Below are positions 50,027 to 61,186 of a DNA stretch of 64,000 nt, in pieces; within the stretch, counting starts at the first letter, position 1; each line of letters starts with the position of its first letter. The notes under the pieces were generated by a model, which saw only the letters and a program-made list of their open reading frames with translations, had not been told where the DNA came from and made no database searches. The position numbers were made by a program, and so were the translations under genes. Source of the stretch: Chrysoperla carnea (taxonomy: Eukaryota > Arthropoda > Insecta > Neuroptera > Chrysopidae); contig NC_058339.1 in NCBI RefSeq assembly GCF_905475395.1, forward strand, positions 45,827,172 to 45,891,171, written 5' to 3'.

Positions 50027-50369
50027 ATGCCTCAAGAATTATTTTTGGATCCTCAAATACGTTTTTGGGTATTTTTACCGTTATTATTTTTGAATTTCTT
50101 GGAAGGAATATTGAGTCATTTTACTCTAATATTAATTGGATCTCCCAAAACTATACAGTTGTCTCAAGTTGAAGATAGTCAAGCGATTGTAAGAGCGAAG
50201 TTATTAAGACAAAATGGACATTTATTAACGTATAAAGCGTATCATATGAGGCATAGTTTCTTTAATAATCCAGTTAATGGTTATTTTGTCGATGAAACTA
50301 AAAATGAACCAGTGACAACAATGCATAATTTAGTAAAAGATCCATCATTTGTTAATGATATGTTAAAAG
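50027..50369 (+). CDS. EMC3: ER membrane protein complex subunit 3, exon 1
   Basis: Encodes residues 1-114 plus one base of EMC3, a core subunit of the ER membrane complex that inserts tail-anchored and multi-pass membrane proteins; it belongs to the Oxa1/YidC superfamily (DUF106). Seen here are ELFLDPQIRFWVFLPLL (the family's N-terminal signature), a first membrane segment at about 13-37, the cytosolic helical stretch QVEDSQAIVRAKLLRQNG, FFNNPVNGYF and the DPSFVNDMLKG motif. The exon ends within the Gly codon of DMLKG, at AAAAG/GTGCGA. The frame continues past this donor only to a nearby stop at 50396-50398, giving a nonsense tail. The start is the first Met in the N-terminal signature and has an A-rich Kozak context. 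Confidence 0.9.
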
Positions 50370-51810
50370 GTGCGATTACTTATAATTATTTAATATAGAA
50401 ATTACAGCTTGAAAACCAGTGATACATTTTTAATTCGTCATAAAAATCAAGCCCCGTTTTATGATGGCCTATCAGAGATTTCAATCATGTGACGAAACTT
50501 TAGAGAATCAGCCCGAAACAATTTTTCATAATTATTGATGATTGAAGTAGTATTCTCATGATTTTTCTTGTTCCTTTTTTCTTTTAAATAATTCTAAAGG
50601 TAGTACATCTGTACTGTAGATGTAGTTGATCTAGCTAAATTAAAAGACCTTGTTTACGCTCTACCTCTATTAAACGTGATGTTAAACGTCCTCTAGAAAT
50701 ATATCTGTTAAACGCCGCTCTAGCTAAGGCTAAAAAAATAATAACTTATAAATTTAAGTAACTCAATGTTAAAAATAAAAGCTTAGTTCCATTTAAGTGT
50801 AAACTCGCTCCTGTAGCTACATAAGGATTTCGAATTTGTCCATTATCTCTTAAGTCAGGTATGAGCTGAGGTATGATTTTAGAAATAGTATGGACTCCCC
50901 TGACTTCTAATTTCAAGCATAATATCAAGAAAGATTTATCTCGCCAGATTTTCGTATATGGTACTACTTAATTTATATTTGGCGACGAGGCAGACGCTTT
51001 TAAAAGCAAAAACAATGCCTTTAGAATAGATTATCTGGAATTACTTTGCATTAAAAAATAAGGGTTACTAAAAATCTTGTTACTTACACATCTTTCCTCT
51101 CGGTGCTTATTTATCACTATGATTAAACGAGTAGTTCTTAAGTTCTAAAATTGTGTATTTTATCGAATTTTTGGTAGCCTTTTATAGTCAATTTGGCTTG
51201 TTCTGGGTCTGCCGTGCATCTTGTCTTTTATTTCAAAGTGTATCTGGGATTCTTGGATGCTAGGTTGTAGTCTCCAATAAGTCATCATATATTGAATTTT
51301 GATTATCGCAGTCAAACTGAAGCATTCATGTTAGCAAAAGTGACGTCGGATAACATTCGGCACCACTGTATGTGAGCATGTCTACACGCTCGCTCTTGGG
51401 TATTAGGGTTTTCAGCTAAGAGACGCTCTATCTAGACATGATTTAAAAATATGTATTGACAAAAAAACTGCTATTTGATCTTAAATCCAATAATTCTGAA
51501 ATAAGTTCATGAAAACGTTTATTTTTAGTAATTTTGAACGGCCTAATATGACGTAACCTAATATATGTAGAAATAATATCTCCATGGGTACTACACATGT
51601 TTCAAGTAGTAGTATACCATTTTATGTGGAAGTACAGCGTCTCCTTTCTATAATACCTCCATGTGTGAAAGAAAACTTAAACCTCACAAAAACCTACTTA
51701 AATGTACACTTTTGCGTTCATGTTGCTTCCTTAAAATCGCTTAACTTGAATGTAAAAAGTGTAAGTAGCAAAATCAAACAAAATAATAATAAATTTTAAA
51801 AATCAAAAAG
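50370..51810 (+). other. EMC3 intron
   Basis: A 1441-bp intron inferred from protein continuity. The donor GTGCGA is weak and the acceptor AATCAAAAAG lacks a clear pyrimidine tract. Short open frames inside (for example 51584-51799) show no family pattern. Confidence 0.7.
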
Positions 51811-52214
51811 GTAACATAACAAAAATCATACCAATGCTAATTGGTGGCGGTTGGATAAATTGGATGTTCTCTGGTTTTGTAACAACAAAGCTACCATTTC
51901 CATTAGCATTACGCTTCAAACCAATGCTACAACGAGGTATTGAATTAGAAGCATTAAATCCATCATGGGTATCATCAGCATCATGGTATTTCTTAAATGT
52001 ATTTGGTATACGTAACATATATTCATTGTTTTTAACTGAAGATGAAATGTACTATGATGAAATCAATTATAATAATGAGATACTAATGTCACCAATGACA
52101 CCATCGGGTCGTCCATTTAAAATGGAATGGGAAGCATTAGAAATTATTGAACATGAATGGAAACTTGATCAGATTGAATATGAATTTATTTCGAAATATA
52201 AAAAGATTTATTGA
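51811..52214 (+). CDS. EMC3: ER membrane protein complex subunit 3, exon 2
   Basis: Completes a 248-residue EMC3 (human 261). Starting GTAACATAACA, it finishes the Gly codon and reads NITKIIPMLIGGGWINW, the second membrane segment (about 119-140). It continues with SGFVTTKLPFPL.LRFKPMLQ.GIEL, almost invariant in the family, then the third membrane segment SWVSSASWYFLNVFGI (about 166-189) with Arg182 in FGIRNIYSL. The C-terminal region has MEWEALEIIEHEWKLDQIE and stops at KYKKIY, about a dozen residues earlier than the human tail. The Asp/Glu/Asn-rich loop at about 190-218 differs from vertebrates in sequence. Met at 51834 is internal. Confidence 0.92.
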
Positions 52215-52334
52215 TTTTTTTTTATACAATTCTAAATTTTATATTTCTACGATTATATTTTGATATTGTTATCCCTAATATTGATTATAAAATTTGTAAA
52301 AGTTGCTGCTAAGATTGTATTAGTCATTAATTTA

Positions 52335-52340
52335 AATAAA
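52335..52340 (+). promoter_or_regulatory. candidate EMC3 poly(A) signal
   Basis: AATAAA 121 nt after the stop codon, in a T-rich 3' region. Confidence 0.45.
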
Positions 52341-52699
52341 CTTAATCTTTAAATGTTTCAACTACATTACTCATTAAAAACTAAGTACCTGGGCAACCTA
52401 GCTTTGCTCGGATGCGTAAAGTTTAATTTATATTGAAAATAATTATGTTAACTGTTATCTGTCGTGAGTAATAGCTAATCAATGGATCTTATCAGACATG
52501 CATGTCATGTTAACAAAGTGCCACCTGTTTTTGAATCAATATATTAATATTTTATTATTTAGCTCAATATTCTATGAGATGGCGTTTGAATGCTTATCTT
52601 AAAGAAAAAAATAGTTTTCAGGGTGAAATTTTTTTCCTTAAGATAAAATGTTCTTTATCTTGTTTTTAACCAGTTTATATGTAATATATATCAAGGTAT

Positions 52700-52870
52700 A
52701 CTATATATGTAATATATATCAAGGTATAAGTTTGGTCCCAAGTTTGTAACGCTTTAAAATATTGATACTACGAACAAAATTCTGGTTTTCCGTCTGTCTG
52801 TCTGTCTGTGGACACGATAACTCAAAAACGAGAAGAGATATCAAGCTGAAATTGAGATAAAAAGTGAGGA
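52700..52870 (+). repeat. dispersed repeat, family B (truncated)
   Basis: Contains GGTCCCAAGTTTGTAACGCT, a TCTGTCTGTCTGTCTGTGGA run, CACGATAACTCAAAAACGAG and AGAGATATCAAGCTGAAATT. It begins right after a local duplication of ATATGTAATATATATCAAGG. Confidence 0.65.
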
Positions 52871-52899
52871 TGGCCAATAATGGGGCAATAAGATCACAC

Positions 52900-54423
52900 A
52901 TTCCTTGCATGTATTTACTTAAGTAGTAATTAAATTTTTGCGGTTTATTTAATATTTTTTAGTATTATTATTAAAAGCCTTGACATAATCATCTCAATTT
53001 GTTAATATTTAATTATAACAAAATCTCTACTTTATAATCATAAAAATGGTGTTGTGAGCAGGGTTATAGGAAACCTCGAAAACTGAGAATTCTCAGTTAT
53101 TTCCTAGAATCTAAAAATCCGGAAAGATTCTTCGTCTGATTTAAAAAAAATTTTATTGAAGTTTACACCAATTTTTTGCTCGCGTCGTTTGCGAATCAAG
53201 GAGTACTTAAAAACTCATAAAATTTTTAAGTTTTTGATTTGTGTCTTCTAAACGGTGCATTTTTAAGTAAATTTAAGTATTTTACAAATTAAAGAATATA
53301 AAATTTTACGTCGAATAAGTATTGCATATACATTTTGAAATACGTCAGTCGTTAAATAGTTGGTATGTGAGTTTAAAAATGATCATTTATGATAAAAAAA
53401 AGAAACGTTTTTTCGTAGATTCGGTAGAATAAAAGCAATACTGGGTGAATACTTTGAAAACTTTGATATATATTTTACGGTTTAACAATAGTACATTTAA
53501 TTTTCCACAAAATGAATTTACAATATTGGCTTTACTACTCTTCGCACTGAACTGTTCGTATCAACTATTCATACCCAACTGTCCATAAGAACTGGAAGTT
53601 ATTTTCACAGCACAACCATAATTACACTTTTTCCATATACATCGTTTCCATGAAAATCTTTCAATTTTCTTTTTTCACAGCCTCAATGTCGGGGTCCATA
53701 GGCAATAGAATGCTCCGGGATCCTCAGACAGAGCGGTTTTTTGACTGTTTGTTAATTATCTTGGTGCCCCCTGTAGTTCCCTTCTCATAAAAATTGACCT
53801 TTTCTCCATATTTTTTGTCTTTTTCCTTTTTGATACTCTTAAATCAACTTGGAGCTCTTCTCCTATAGATTTGTCATTTTCTATTTTGACCTTTCCTCCA
53901 GGCCTCTAGGAAGTTGTCTACTCCACCTAATGGTTAATCCGCCACTGCTTCCAAAAACCACCCACGATAACAGACTCGTTACAGTATTGTAGAGGTTTGT
54001 TATTTAAGATGAGGTTAAAGTATCTTTTTATTGACCCCTTGAATCCCTCTCGAAACAATCATAGTTAAATAACTGAATTACATATAATACTTTTTGAATC
54101 ATTCAACAATAAGTATCCAAAGTGCAGTATTTTCTATCGATTACAAAAATTGTAGGCAATTTACATTACATCCTTGTAAGGTCGTTTATATAAAAGTGGA
54201 AAAGGTATTTGCATTTTTTTCTTGTTGCAAAATGAAAATTAACCTATCCTATGCAGTGTGATCAAATTAACTTTTTGAATTTTTTAATTCTGAGTTCGGA
54301 GAAAAAAATTGAATTTAGTAGATAATTATGATACAAATTGAAGAAACTAAAATCTAACATTTTTTGATGGTCGGAAAGGGTCCAAAAAAAAGTGTAAAGT
54401 GGCCTAATCCGGTCTTTCGCGTC
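52900..54423. other. intergenic, no gene seen
   Basis: AT-rich with a perfect 18-bp palindrome AACTGAGAATTCTCAGTT near 53079 and a somewhat GC-richer stretch at 53690-53960 without a supportable frame. Confidence 0.45.
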
Positions 54424-55073
54424 AGACACCGTCGGATTGAGTTAAAAATAAAAAAGCGTTTAATAAGCTTAGGGGCCGTAAAAAGGCAAAAAAAATGAGC
54501 TGCGAATGAACCCGATTGGTCCATCGATGTCCCCACAAATTGCAAAAAACCATCGATTTTGCTCGAAATTTCAAAACTTCATAACTCTTGTTGTTTTAAA
54601 GATTCAAAGCTGAGATTTAAATGTATTGTAGCTTTTGTGCCCATGAAATATCACACTTTTACTGAAGATAAGAGGTTGGAACTTTAGTAGGTATTTCTTT
54701 AACTATTGAAGCATATGATCGCGTAAGAAAAATAGCATGTTACCGCACCACAACTTTTTTAGGGCCGTTTTACAAAAGTACTGTTTTTTGCTTTCAGCTG
54801 CGGTTTACAAAAAGTATACATTCGATCTTGCTGAAATTGTGTGTGATATTTCATGGACACAAAAGCTACAATCCATTTAAATCTCAGCTTTGAATCTTTA
54901 AAACAACAAGAGTTATGAAGTTTTGAAATTTCGAGCAAAATCGATGGTTTTTTGCAATTTGTGGGGACATCGATGGACCAATCGGGTTCATTCGCAGCTC
55001 ATTTTTTTTGCCTTTTTACGGCGCCTAACCTTATTAAACGCTTTTTTATTTTTAACTCAATCCGGCGGTGTCT
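54424..55073. mobile_element. foldback element FB7, nearly perfect arms
   Basis: Two 233-bp arms (54424-54656 and 54841-55073) are inverted copies with about five mismatches by eye, that is about 98% identical, around a 184-bp centre. Ends are AGACACCGTCGGATTGAG and CTCAATCCGGCGGTGTCT. Inside each arm are GAACCCGATTGGTCCATCGA and GTTGTTTTAAAGATTCAAAG. No transposase. If transcribed, the RNA would fold into a long double strand. The open frames crossing the arms are by-products. Confidence 0.92.
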
Positions 55074-55144
55074 AGTTTCCAGCCTTGGCGCCAAACTCGA
55101 TGAAATTAGATAAGATCGTTTTTTAGCAGAAGTTACAAAATAAT

Positions 55145-55783
55145 ATACAGTGTGTCTACTTAAGTTGGTTCCATATGGAAAACTTATTATAAGGTTTACG
55201 AAATAAAGTTATTCTTTACAAAAATCTCTGCTTTTGAAAATATTAACATTCAGTCAGCAATTAAATTTTGATATCGAATGTACAGGGTGGCCAGAAATTG
55301 AAAAAGGATAGAAATGTTTTGGCTACTCCAATTATTAAATTTTGCAAATCCTACTTATAAAACACGTTATCTGTTATCCTAATTAAGCAATCATCGGACT
55401 TCAAATGTATATTTGCTGATTTGAAACACTTAATGAATGACATGTAACAAAATAATTAATACAGAAGATTTATTTTTCATAAATTGCATTACAAATACAA
55501 TTATTGTTGACGTAACAACAGTTATCTTCAGTTCAGTTAAATTGTTCTTTTGCAAAATTCTTTAAATACACAAATATTTTTATTTATTTATTTATTTTTT
55601 TGAAAATTTAGGTTAAAATAGTCGTTGCCAAAACATTCCTATCGAACTTTTTTTTGTGGGAATACATTCGATGTCAAAAGTGAAAAGCTGAATGTTAATA
55701 TTTTCAAAAGCAGCAATGTTTATAACATTTTTTCGCAAACCTTATAATATAGTTGTTCATATGGAGCTAACTTAACACTGTAT
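55145..55783. mobile_element. foldback element FB8
   Basis: An older inverted repeat with arms about 200 bp. The left arm has TACAGTGTGTCTACTTAAG, CATATGG, TTATAAGGTTTACGAAA, CTTTTGAAAATATTAACATT and ATAGAAATGTTTTGGC. The right arm carries the mirror blocks, ending CATATGGAGCTAACTTAAC. An ACAGGGTGGCCAG motif inside the left arm matches repeat ends elsewhere. It begins 72 bp after FB7. Confidence 0.75.
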
Positions 55784-56755
55784 GAATGTACATATATTTT
55801 CGAATTCTTCGTGATAAAGAATTCGAATCTTGTATGAGTAGACAAAAATTAAAATACATTTTCTTGTTAATTCGATCAGTGGACATATTGCATAGTCTTT
55901 GGTTGTCAGATAAAATACCTGTTTTGATTTACTCTTAAACAAAAAGCTTAAAAGAATTAGTAAGATGAAAATATTTTAATTATAAGAGTAAGCAAATGTA
56001 GTGGGTATTATTTTCTCCCGCCATAAAAATTATAATTTCTTTACTACCAAATTGATCAAACGGTTTAATAATTCACAAGAATACAACAAAAGATGTTGCA
56101 TTGCTTCGACCATCGGTCTCTTGTTTAATTGATGGTATGAATTTACGTTGCGATAAGTATCAACAATTAATTGGATCGCCCGTAAGAATTTTAAAACTAA
56201 TGCATCGAGCCATGTTTAAGTTTGAAGTTTCAAGGATTGTTTTTCATTAAAATCGGTTAAAAAAAATTGAATATTACAGATAAATCATGTTGAAAATGAT
56301 TATTTATTAATAATAAAATAAAAAATGTTTAATTGAATACAGTGATTTCAGTAAGATTGACTGGTTGAGTGCGCACGCTTACAATTGTTAATGTGAAAGT
56401 TAACTGTTAAGGAATCCACTATTCAACAAACACGGACCTACTTTATGGCTATGTAGGACAATTATTATACACACAAGTGTATATGCAATGTATCGGTTAT
56501 TATATACCGTTTTCTTACTAAAATATGAAATCAAATACATTTATATATTATGCTTACTGTAAATTTCTCTTTGAAAGTGGGATTAATATTGAATATCCCA
56601 CACTACTCAAGTAGAATGCGGTAGTAGAAATAAACCATTTCCTCTTCAATTTTTATATTATTCTTCCTTTTTCAAAAAAGTGAACTACTGATTATTTTTG
56701 ATGTATATTTACTAATTTGGGAATATTTTTCACTTGCCTACTAGAAGTCTATGTA

Positions 56756-56843
56756 ACCAAAGTGGCACGAGCAAGAGAGAGTGCATGATGTATATGTATG
56801 AGCACTGGTATCTACACTCTCTCTTGTTCAGTGCCACTTTGGT
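56756..56843. repeat. 88-nt hairpin of pre-miRNA size
   Basis: The left arm reads ACCAAAGTGGCACGAGCAAG then AGAGAGTG; the right arm reads CACTCTCTCTTGTT then CAGTGCCACTTTGGT. They pair over about 28 bp with one small internal irregularity, leaving a loop of about 30 nt. Size and shape fit a miRNA precursor, but a small MITE would look the same. The sequence matches no miRNA I can name. Confidence 0.4.
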
Positions 56844-57562
56844 TTGATGGAAGTCTAATTATCTTCCACTGATATCTACAAGATTATAATAACCTTAGGA
56901 AGTGGAAATTTTGACAGCTGATTTAATTTACGCGCTAGATTTAATTAAAATTCGTCATAAAATTATTAATTCGAGTTATTTTATCGAACATCCGTCAAAA
57001 AAAAAAAAAATTATGAAAAGTTTATTTTACGTAATATGAACTCCCTTTTCACTTCTTTTCGATAGGAGTCATCAAAAATTTTATCGAAATGCCTTCAAGT
57101 TTAAAATTCGTAGCTCACGAGCTGCGTTAGCTAAGCGAATTCCCTCTTAAGATATTGAAAAAAATAACACATTTTTCTTAAAAAAAATTTGATGTCGACA
57201 CCACAATACAGTTTTAAGGATTTTTATTTCGAAAAATAAGCTTCTAGAGAAAAAACACAAGAGTACTTTTTTGCTTAAATCTGATCAAAAAATATAAAAA
57301 TAACTTTTATTATGAAAAAATTTTAAATTTTGTACTTTACACACCTTCCACCCCTTTTTTATCTGCCGATTTTACTCATTAACGAACTTGACCTCTCAAA
57401 TACCAAAACCTTTCTTGATACCAAATTTTATTCAAATCGGACCTTAACTGCGACCACTACAGGAGGATACAAATACATAATGTACGTATATACATATATA
57501 TAAATTTTAACGATGGTCATTTTTGACATCTTTTTTATCCTACCTAAAAAAATTTCCTTTGT

Positions 57563-57849
57563 GGTTTATTAAGTTATTTCTTTCCGATGAATGAGTTTTT
57601 CCAATCAACAGACTAAGGTTAGAAACTCATTTAACTTTGTGGATTACAAGAATTTTTGAAAAATTTATTTTCCATTTTTACGTAAGGAAGGTGTAACAAG
57701 ATCCTTATATTGCATTATGGTTTATTCATTTCTTTCTTTCCGATGAATGAGTTTTTCTAATCTAAAGAGCTAGATTGGATTCTCATTTCATTTCGTGGAT
57801 CAAAATAATAATTTTTACGTAAGGAAGGTGTAACAAGATCCTTATTGCA
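57563..57849 (+). repeat. two-copy direct duplication, about 150 bp
   Basis: TTTCCGATGAATGAGTTTTT near the start and TTTTTACGTAAGGAAGGTGT with AACAAGATCCTTAT near the end occur in both copies (about 57563-57708 and 57719-57849). The middle sections have diverged. Confidence 0.8.
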
Positions 57850-58199
57850 ATGAGCAATTCATAAACTGAAACACACAAAAATATACAGTAATTTCATTAG
57901 TAGGTCAAAAATAATTTTGGTTTAAAATAAAGTTGTTCATGTGTATAATATCTTGAATGAGGCACCTATTCTGTTCACCTTACTGTAATACTATTAACAC
58001 AACATTCAGCTTTCTCATATGTTACCCCACTTCTTGCATGTTAAGCGAGCCTCCAACTACAATAGTGTCATTCTCTTCAGATTGCTTTAACTCCACAACC
58101 GACTTAAGTCATATTATCACCGTATGGGGGAGAAGTAGTAAATATTAGCATCCCCTCTAATTGTAATTATTATCAATTGGGGGTATTTTCAAATTTTTT

Positions 58200-58389
58200 G
58201 AATATTTTTTTGGACTTTTTGACAATTTTGTTAAAAGTATAATAAATTTGTGAAAATTTCTGTGAAAAATTAGTGATATTCTATTAGTTTTTATTTTTGA
58301 CCTTAATTTTATGGTTTGTGTTAGTCAATATGCTGGTTTACATGAAAATAGAAAGTGTTAAATAATTGTTATTTTCCCTTAGATACAAG
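58200..58389 (+). other. candidate 5' UTR exon of the zinc-finger gene
   Basis: An AT-rich stretch ends at CCCTTAGATACAAG/GTAATT, a good donor, downstream of a GC-richer block at 57990-58160 that could be the promoter. The frame leading into the donor has no ATG, so the exon would be non-coding. It would splice to the acceptor TTTATTTTATAG at 59664. The start of this exon is a guess; the donor is the only firm element. Confidence 0.3.
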
Positions 58390-58842
58390 GTAATTTATTT
58401 TATGTTTTTAATAATTTTTACTCTTTAATAATAAATTCTTTGCTATAACTAAAATAATATTTTTCAAAAATTATTTATTTTTAATACTTAAGTATTTAAA
58501 TGAGAATGATCTGGTACATTTTGAAATATTTTAAATCACATCATATAACTCAAGATTAGAAAGTGGTATCAATTAACTTTCGTCTAAAACAATACAATAT
58601 ACACCTGAGAGAAAAAATTTTACTTTTTAAAAAGAGAGTCTATCTTGTTTTAATAATTCAAATTACTTATATACTTCTTGGAATTAAGTTTTTAATATAT
58701 TTTAAAATAAAATTATTATTCCAATTTAAGATTATAGAATTATTTATTATCATATTTTGAATACAAACATTTTTTTTTTTTATTATGAAATTTCTTCCAG
58801 ATTTTTAATAACTAACTATAAAATAATATGAATCCTTTATTC

Positions 58843-59176
58843 TTATATCATATAAACTTTCATTTCAAATTGGGAGAAGTCGGAGCTATCGGGGAAATCT
58901 ATACGTATTAAAGAATTTAAAGAAGACATTTTAATAAAAATCAACTTCGAACTCAACAATGGACCTTAACACGGTTCTATCTTTTGACTTGGAGCACCAA
59001 CCGATTACTTTCATGGTTTGGAGATCAGAGCAAGCATTGTCAAGCCATCTCATTTTTTGCCAATCTCCTGCTCGTAATTCCTTGTCGATTTTAGTGGTAG
59101 ACAGTAGAAAGTATTTGTCCTCTATTTTTGTAGCCATATTTCGAATAAAATTAAAAAATGCAAATTTGTGTTGCAC
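58843..59176 (-). other. minus-strand open frames of uncertain origin
   Basis: Two adjacent minus-strand frames: 59176 down to 58931 (81 codons, containing RAGDWQKMRWLDNACSD and MKVIGWCSKSKDRTVLRS) and, in another frame, 58929 down to 58843 (28 codons, with RIDFPDSSDFSQFEMKVY). The first looks protein-like (charged, few low-complexity runs). The second loosely resembles the early beta strands of ubiquitin-conjugating enzymes such as UBC12/UBE2F. I cannot name either. They could be a decayed retrocopy or transposon fragment. Confidence 0.2.
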
Positions 59177-59664
59177 ATTGACTTACTTAATATAAGGAGA
59201 GAAAAAATTAGTTTCGATATCGTTAGTAGTTTTCGTGCGATGCAAACCACTGTCACGAATCAAAAAAATATTTTAAGTGTCTAGAAAATTGCACATTTAA
59301 TCACAAACCATCACATATGTTAAAACATCGTACATTGGATATACAAGTAAATTTTACTATAAAGTGGTATTATGATCGAATAGTATTCTGAAAAACAAAA
59401 ATATCAGTTTATGCATACTAGCATATAAAAATTCTTCCGGTATTAGGATTTTCACAAAGGCGCCAATACAGGAATCTTCTTAAATTAAATCTATAAATTG
59501 ATTTTATTTTGTAATATAATCAATTTTAATATATTACACCGGAAACTTAGAAACCTCATGAATACAATAAAAACTTGACTGTATACTTCAATGAGTGTTA
59601 TCTTAAGCAAAAACTTTCCGTTAAAAGAAAAATAAAACTAATTTTAATTTTTTTTATTTTATAG

Positions 59665-61186
59665 GTCAAATTATATCGCTGGTATCATGAATTTCACACC
59701 ATTCGGTGTTCCGTTTAGCGGATCGTTACCTGTTAGTGCTCAATTTACAACAAATGGAAAATTTCCACAAAATATTAATGGTCAAGTAGTTGGCGTGCTA
59801 CAAGGCGGGGAAGGTGGGGTACATTATTTACGACCTGTTGAAAGTGCATCTGGATCAAATGATCAAAATAATTGTAATAACCAAGCTCAAGCAGCTGCCC
59901 AACAAATGGCAAATTTACTATCCCCAACGCTAATTACTTTGCCAATCACAATGCCTGGCGCAAAACCTGGTGATCCACAGCAAACTGTTCAAATTCAAGT
60001 CATAGCAGGCCAACCTCAACCGAAATATCAAGTAGCACCACTTCCTATACATTCATTTCAACAGCAAGGCAATGGGCAAGCGGTCTTAACTGTAGCCTAC
60101 AATGGCGAACAACAAAATGGTGTATTACTTGCGGATGGTTCACAGGGTCTTCCAGAGGGTGTAACGGTTGTTGCTGCCTTACAACCGCATGATTTACAAT
60201 TGTTACAAGCTGGTGCTACATTACAAGCAGCTCATCCACAAGATTGTGAAAACAATGGCGAAGAAGATGAAGACAAAAATAGCAAAGATCAGATAATGAA
60301 ACCGGAAACAGTTAATATAAAAACAGAAATTATGCATGAAAATGATAATACGATTGTTAATGATTATTTACAAAGAATGCAAAATAATTCATTAATCAAC
60401 CAATATCTTAAGTTTACTGCCGAGACAATAAAACGAGAATCTCAAATCGAATGCAGTCCATTAGGTTCAACTCCTGACAACTCAATGTCGGATGAAACAC
60501 AATTAGTAGTTAGTATGGATCCAGAGAGTCAAGAGGGTGATCAAAATGCTGAAAACGGTGAAAAGGGTAAAAAACGTAAAAAATATAAAAAACAACCAAA
60601 ACCAAAAAAACCAAAACCAGGTCAAGTCTTAATTGCTACTGCATTGGATGGTACAACATTATTCTGTTGTCCTGAATGTCACATGGCATATCCTGAAAAA
60701 GAGTTGTTGGAGCAACATTTAATTGGGCATAAAATTGAACGTCGATTTATTTGTCATATTTGTGGTGCTGGTTTGAAACGTAAAGAACATTTAGAACGGC
60801 ATAAATTGGGCCACAGCCCTGATCGACCTTTTATTTGTTCTGTATGTTTGAAAGGATTCAAACGAAAAGAACATTTAAATTTACATTATGTTATTCATTC
60901 TGGTGAGAAAACTGAGGTTTGTGGGGAGTGCGGAAAAGGATTTTATAGAAAAGATCATTTACGAAAACATGCACGATCGCATGCTGCTCGTCGATTAAAA
61001 GAAGAAATGCAACAAGCGCAGGCTAAAGCTGCTTTACAAGGACAACCTAGTCCGCAAACTACCCAACAACAACAACAGCAGCAGCAGCAACCGCCACAGC
61101 AACAACAGCCACAAACTCAACAACATCACCTTACTATCCAAGTTAGTAACGAAGCTATGGAAGCTATGGGTATTAATCCAAACAAT
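59665..61186 (+). CDS. C2H2 zinc-finger protein, main coding exon
   Basis: Probable DNA-binding transcription regulator, predicted 618 residues with the next exon. The exon begins at the acceptor 59664/59665 and translation likely starts at ATG 59687, giving 500 codons here; the frame is also open for 7 codons upstream (SNYIAGI), so an upstream start is possible. The N-terminus is Gln/Gly/Asn-rich. Residues about 187-200 are acidic, K212 and K249 lie in IKTE and IKRE (SUMO consensus), and 293-310 is a Lys-rich block (KKRKKYKKQPKPKK), a likely NLS. Four canonical fingers with Cx2Cx12Hx3H follow: 328-348, 356-376, 384-404 and 412-432, with 7-residue linkers (only SGEKTEV near canonical). Three share KRKEHL/YRKDHL. 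A Gln-rich tract is at about 458-482. The exon ends at AACAAT/GTAAGT in phase 0. I could not assign a gene name; l(3)neo38-like factors are one untested comparison. Confidence 0.88.

Noticed and set aside
54354-54545. Minus-strand 63-codon frame
   Set aside because: It lies in the arm of foldback FB7 and is mirrored in the other arm.
58320-58389. Coding start of the zinc-finger gene in the upstream exon
   Set aside because: The frame entering the 58389 donor has an in-frame stop and no ATG, so the exon can only be untranslated.
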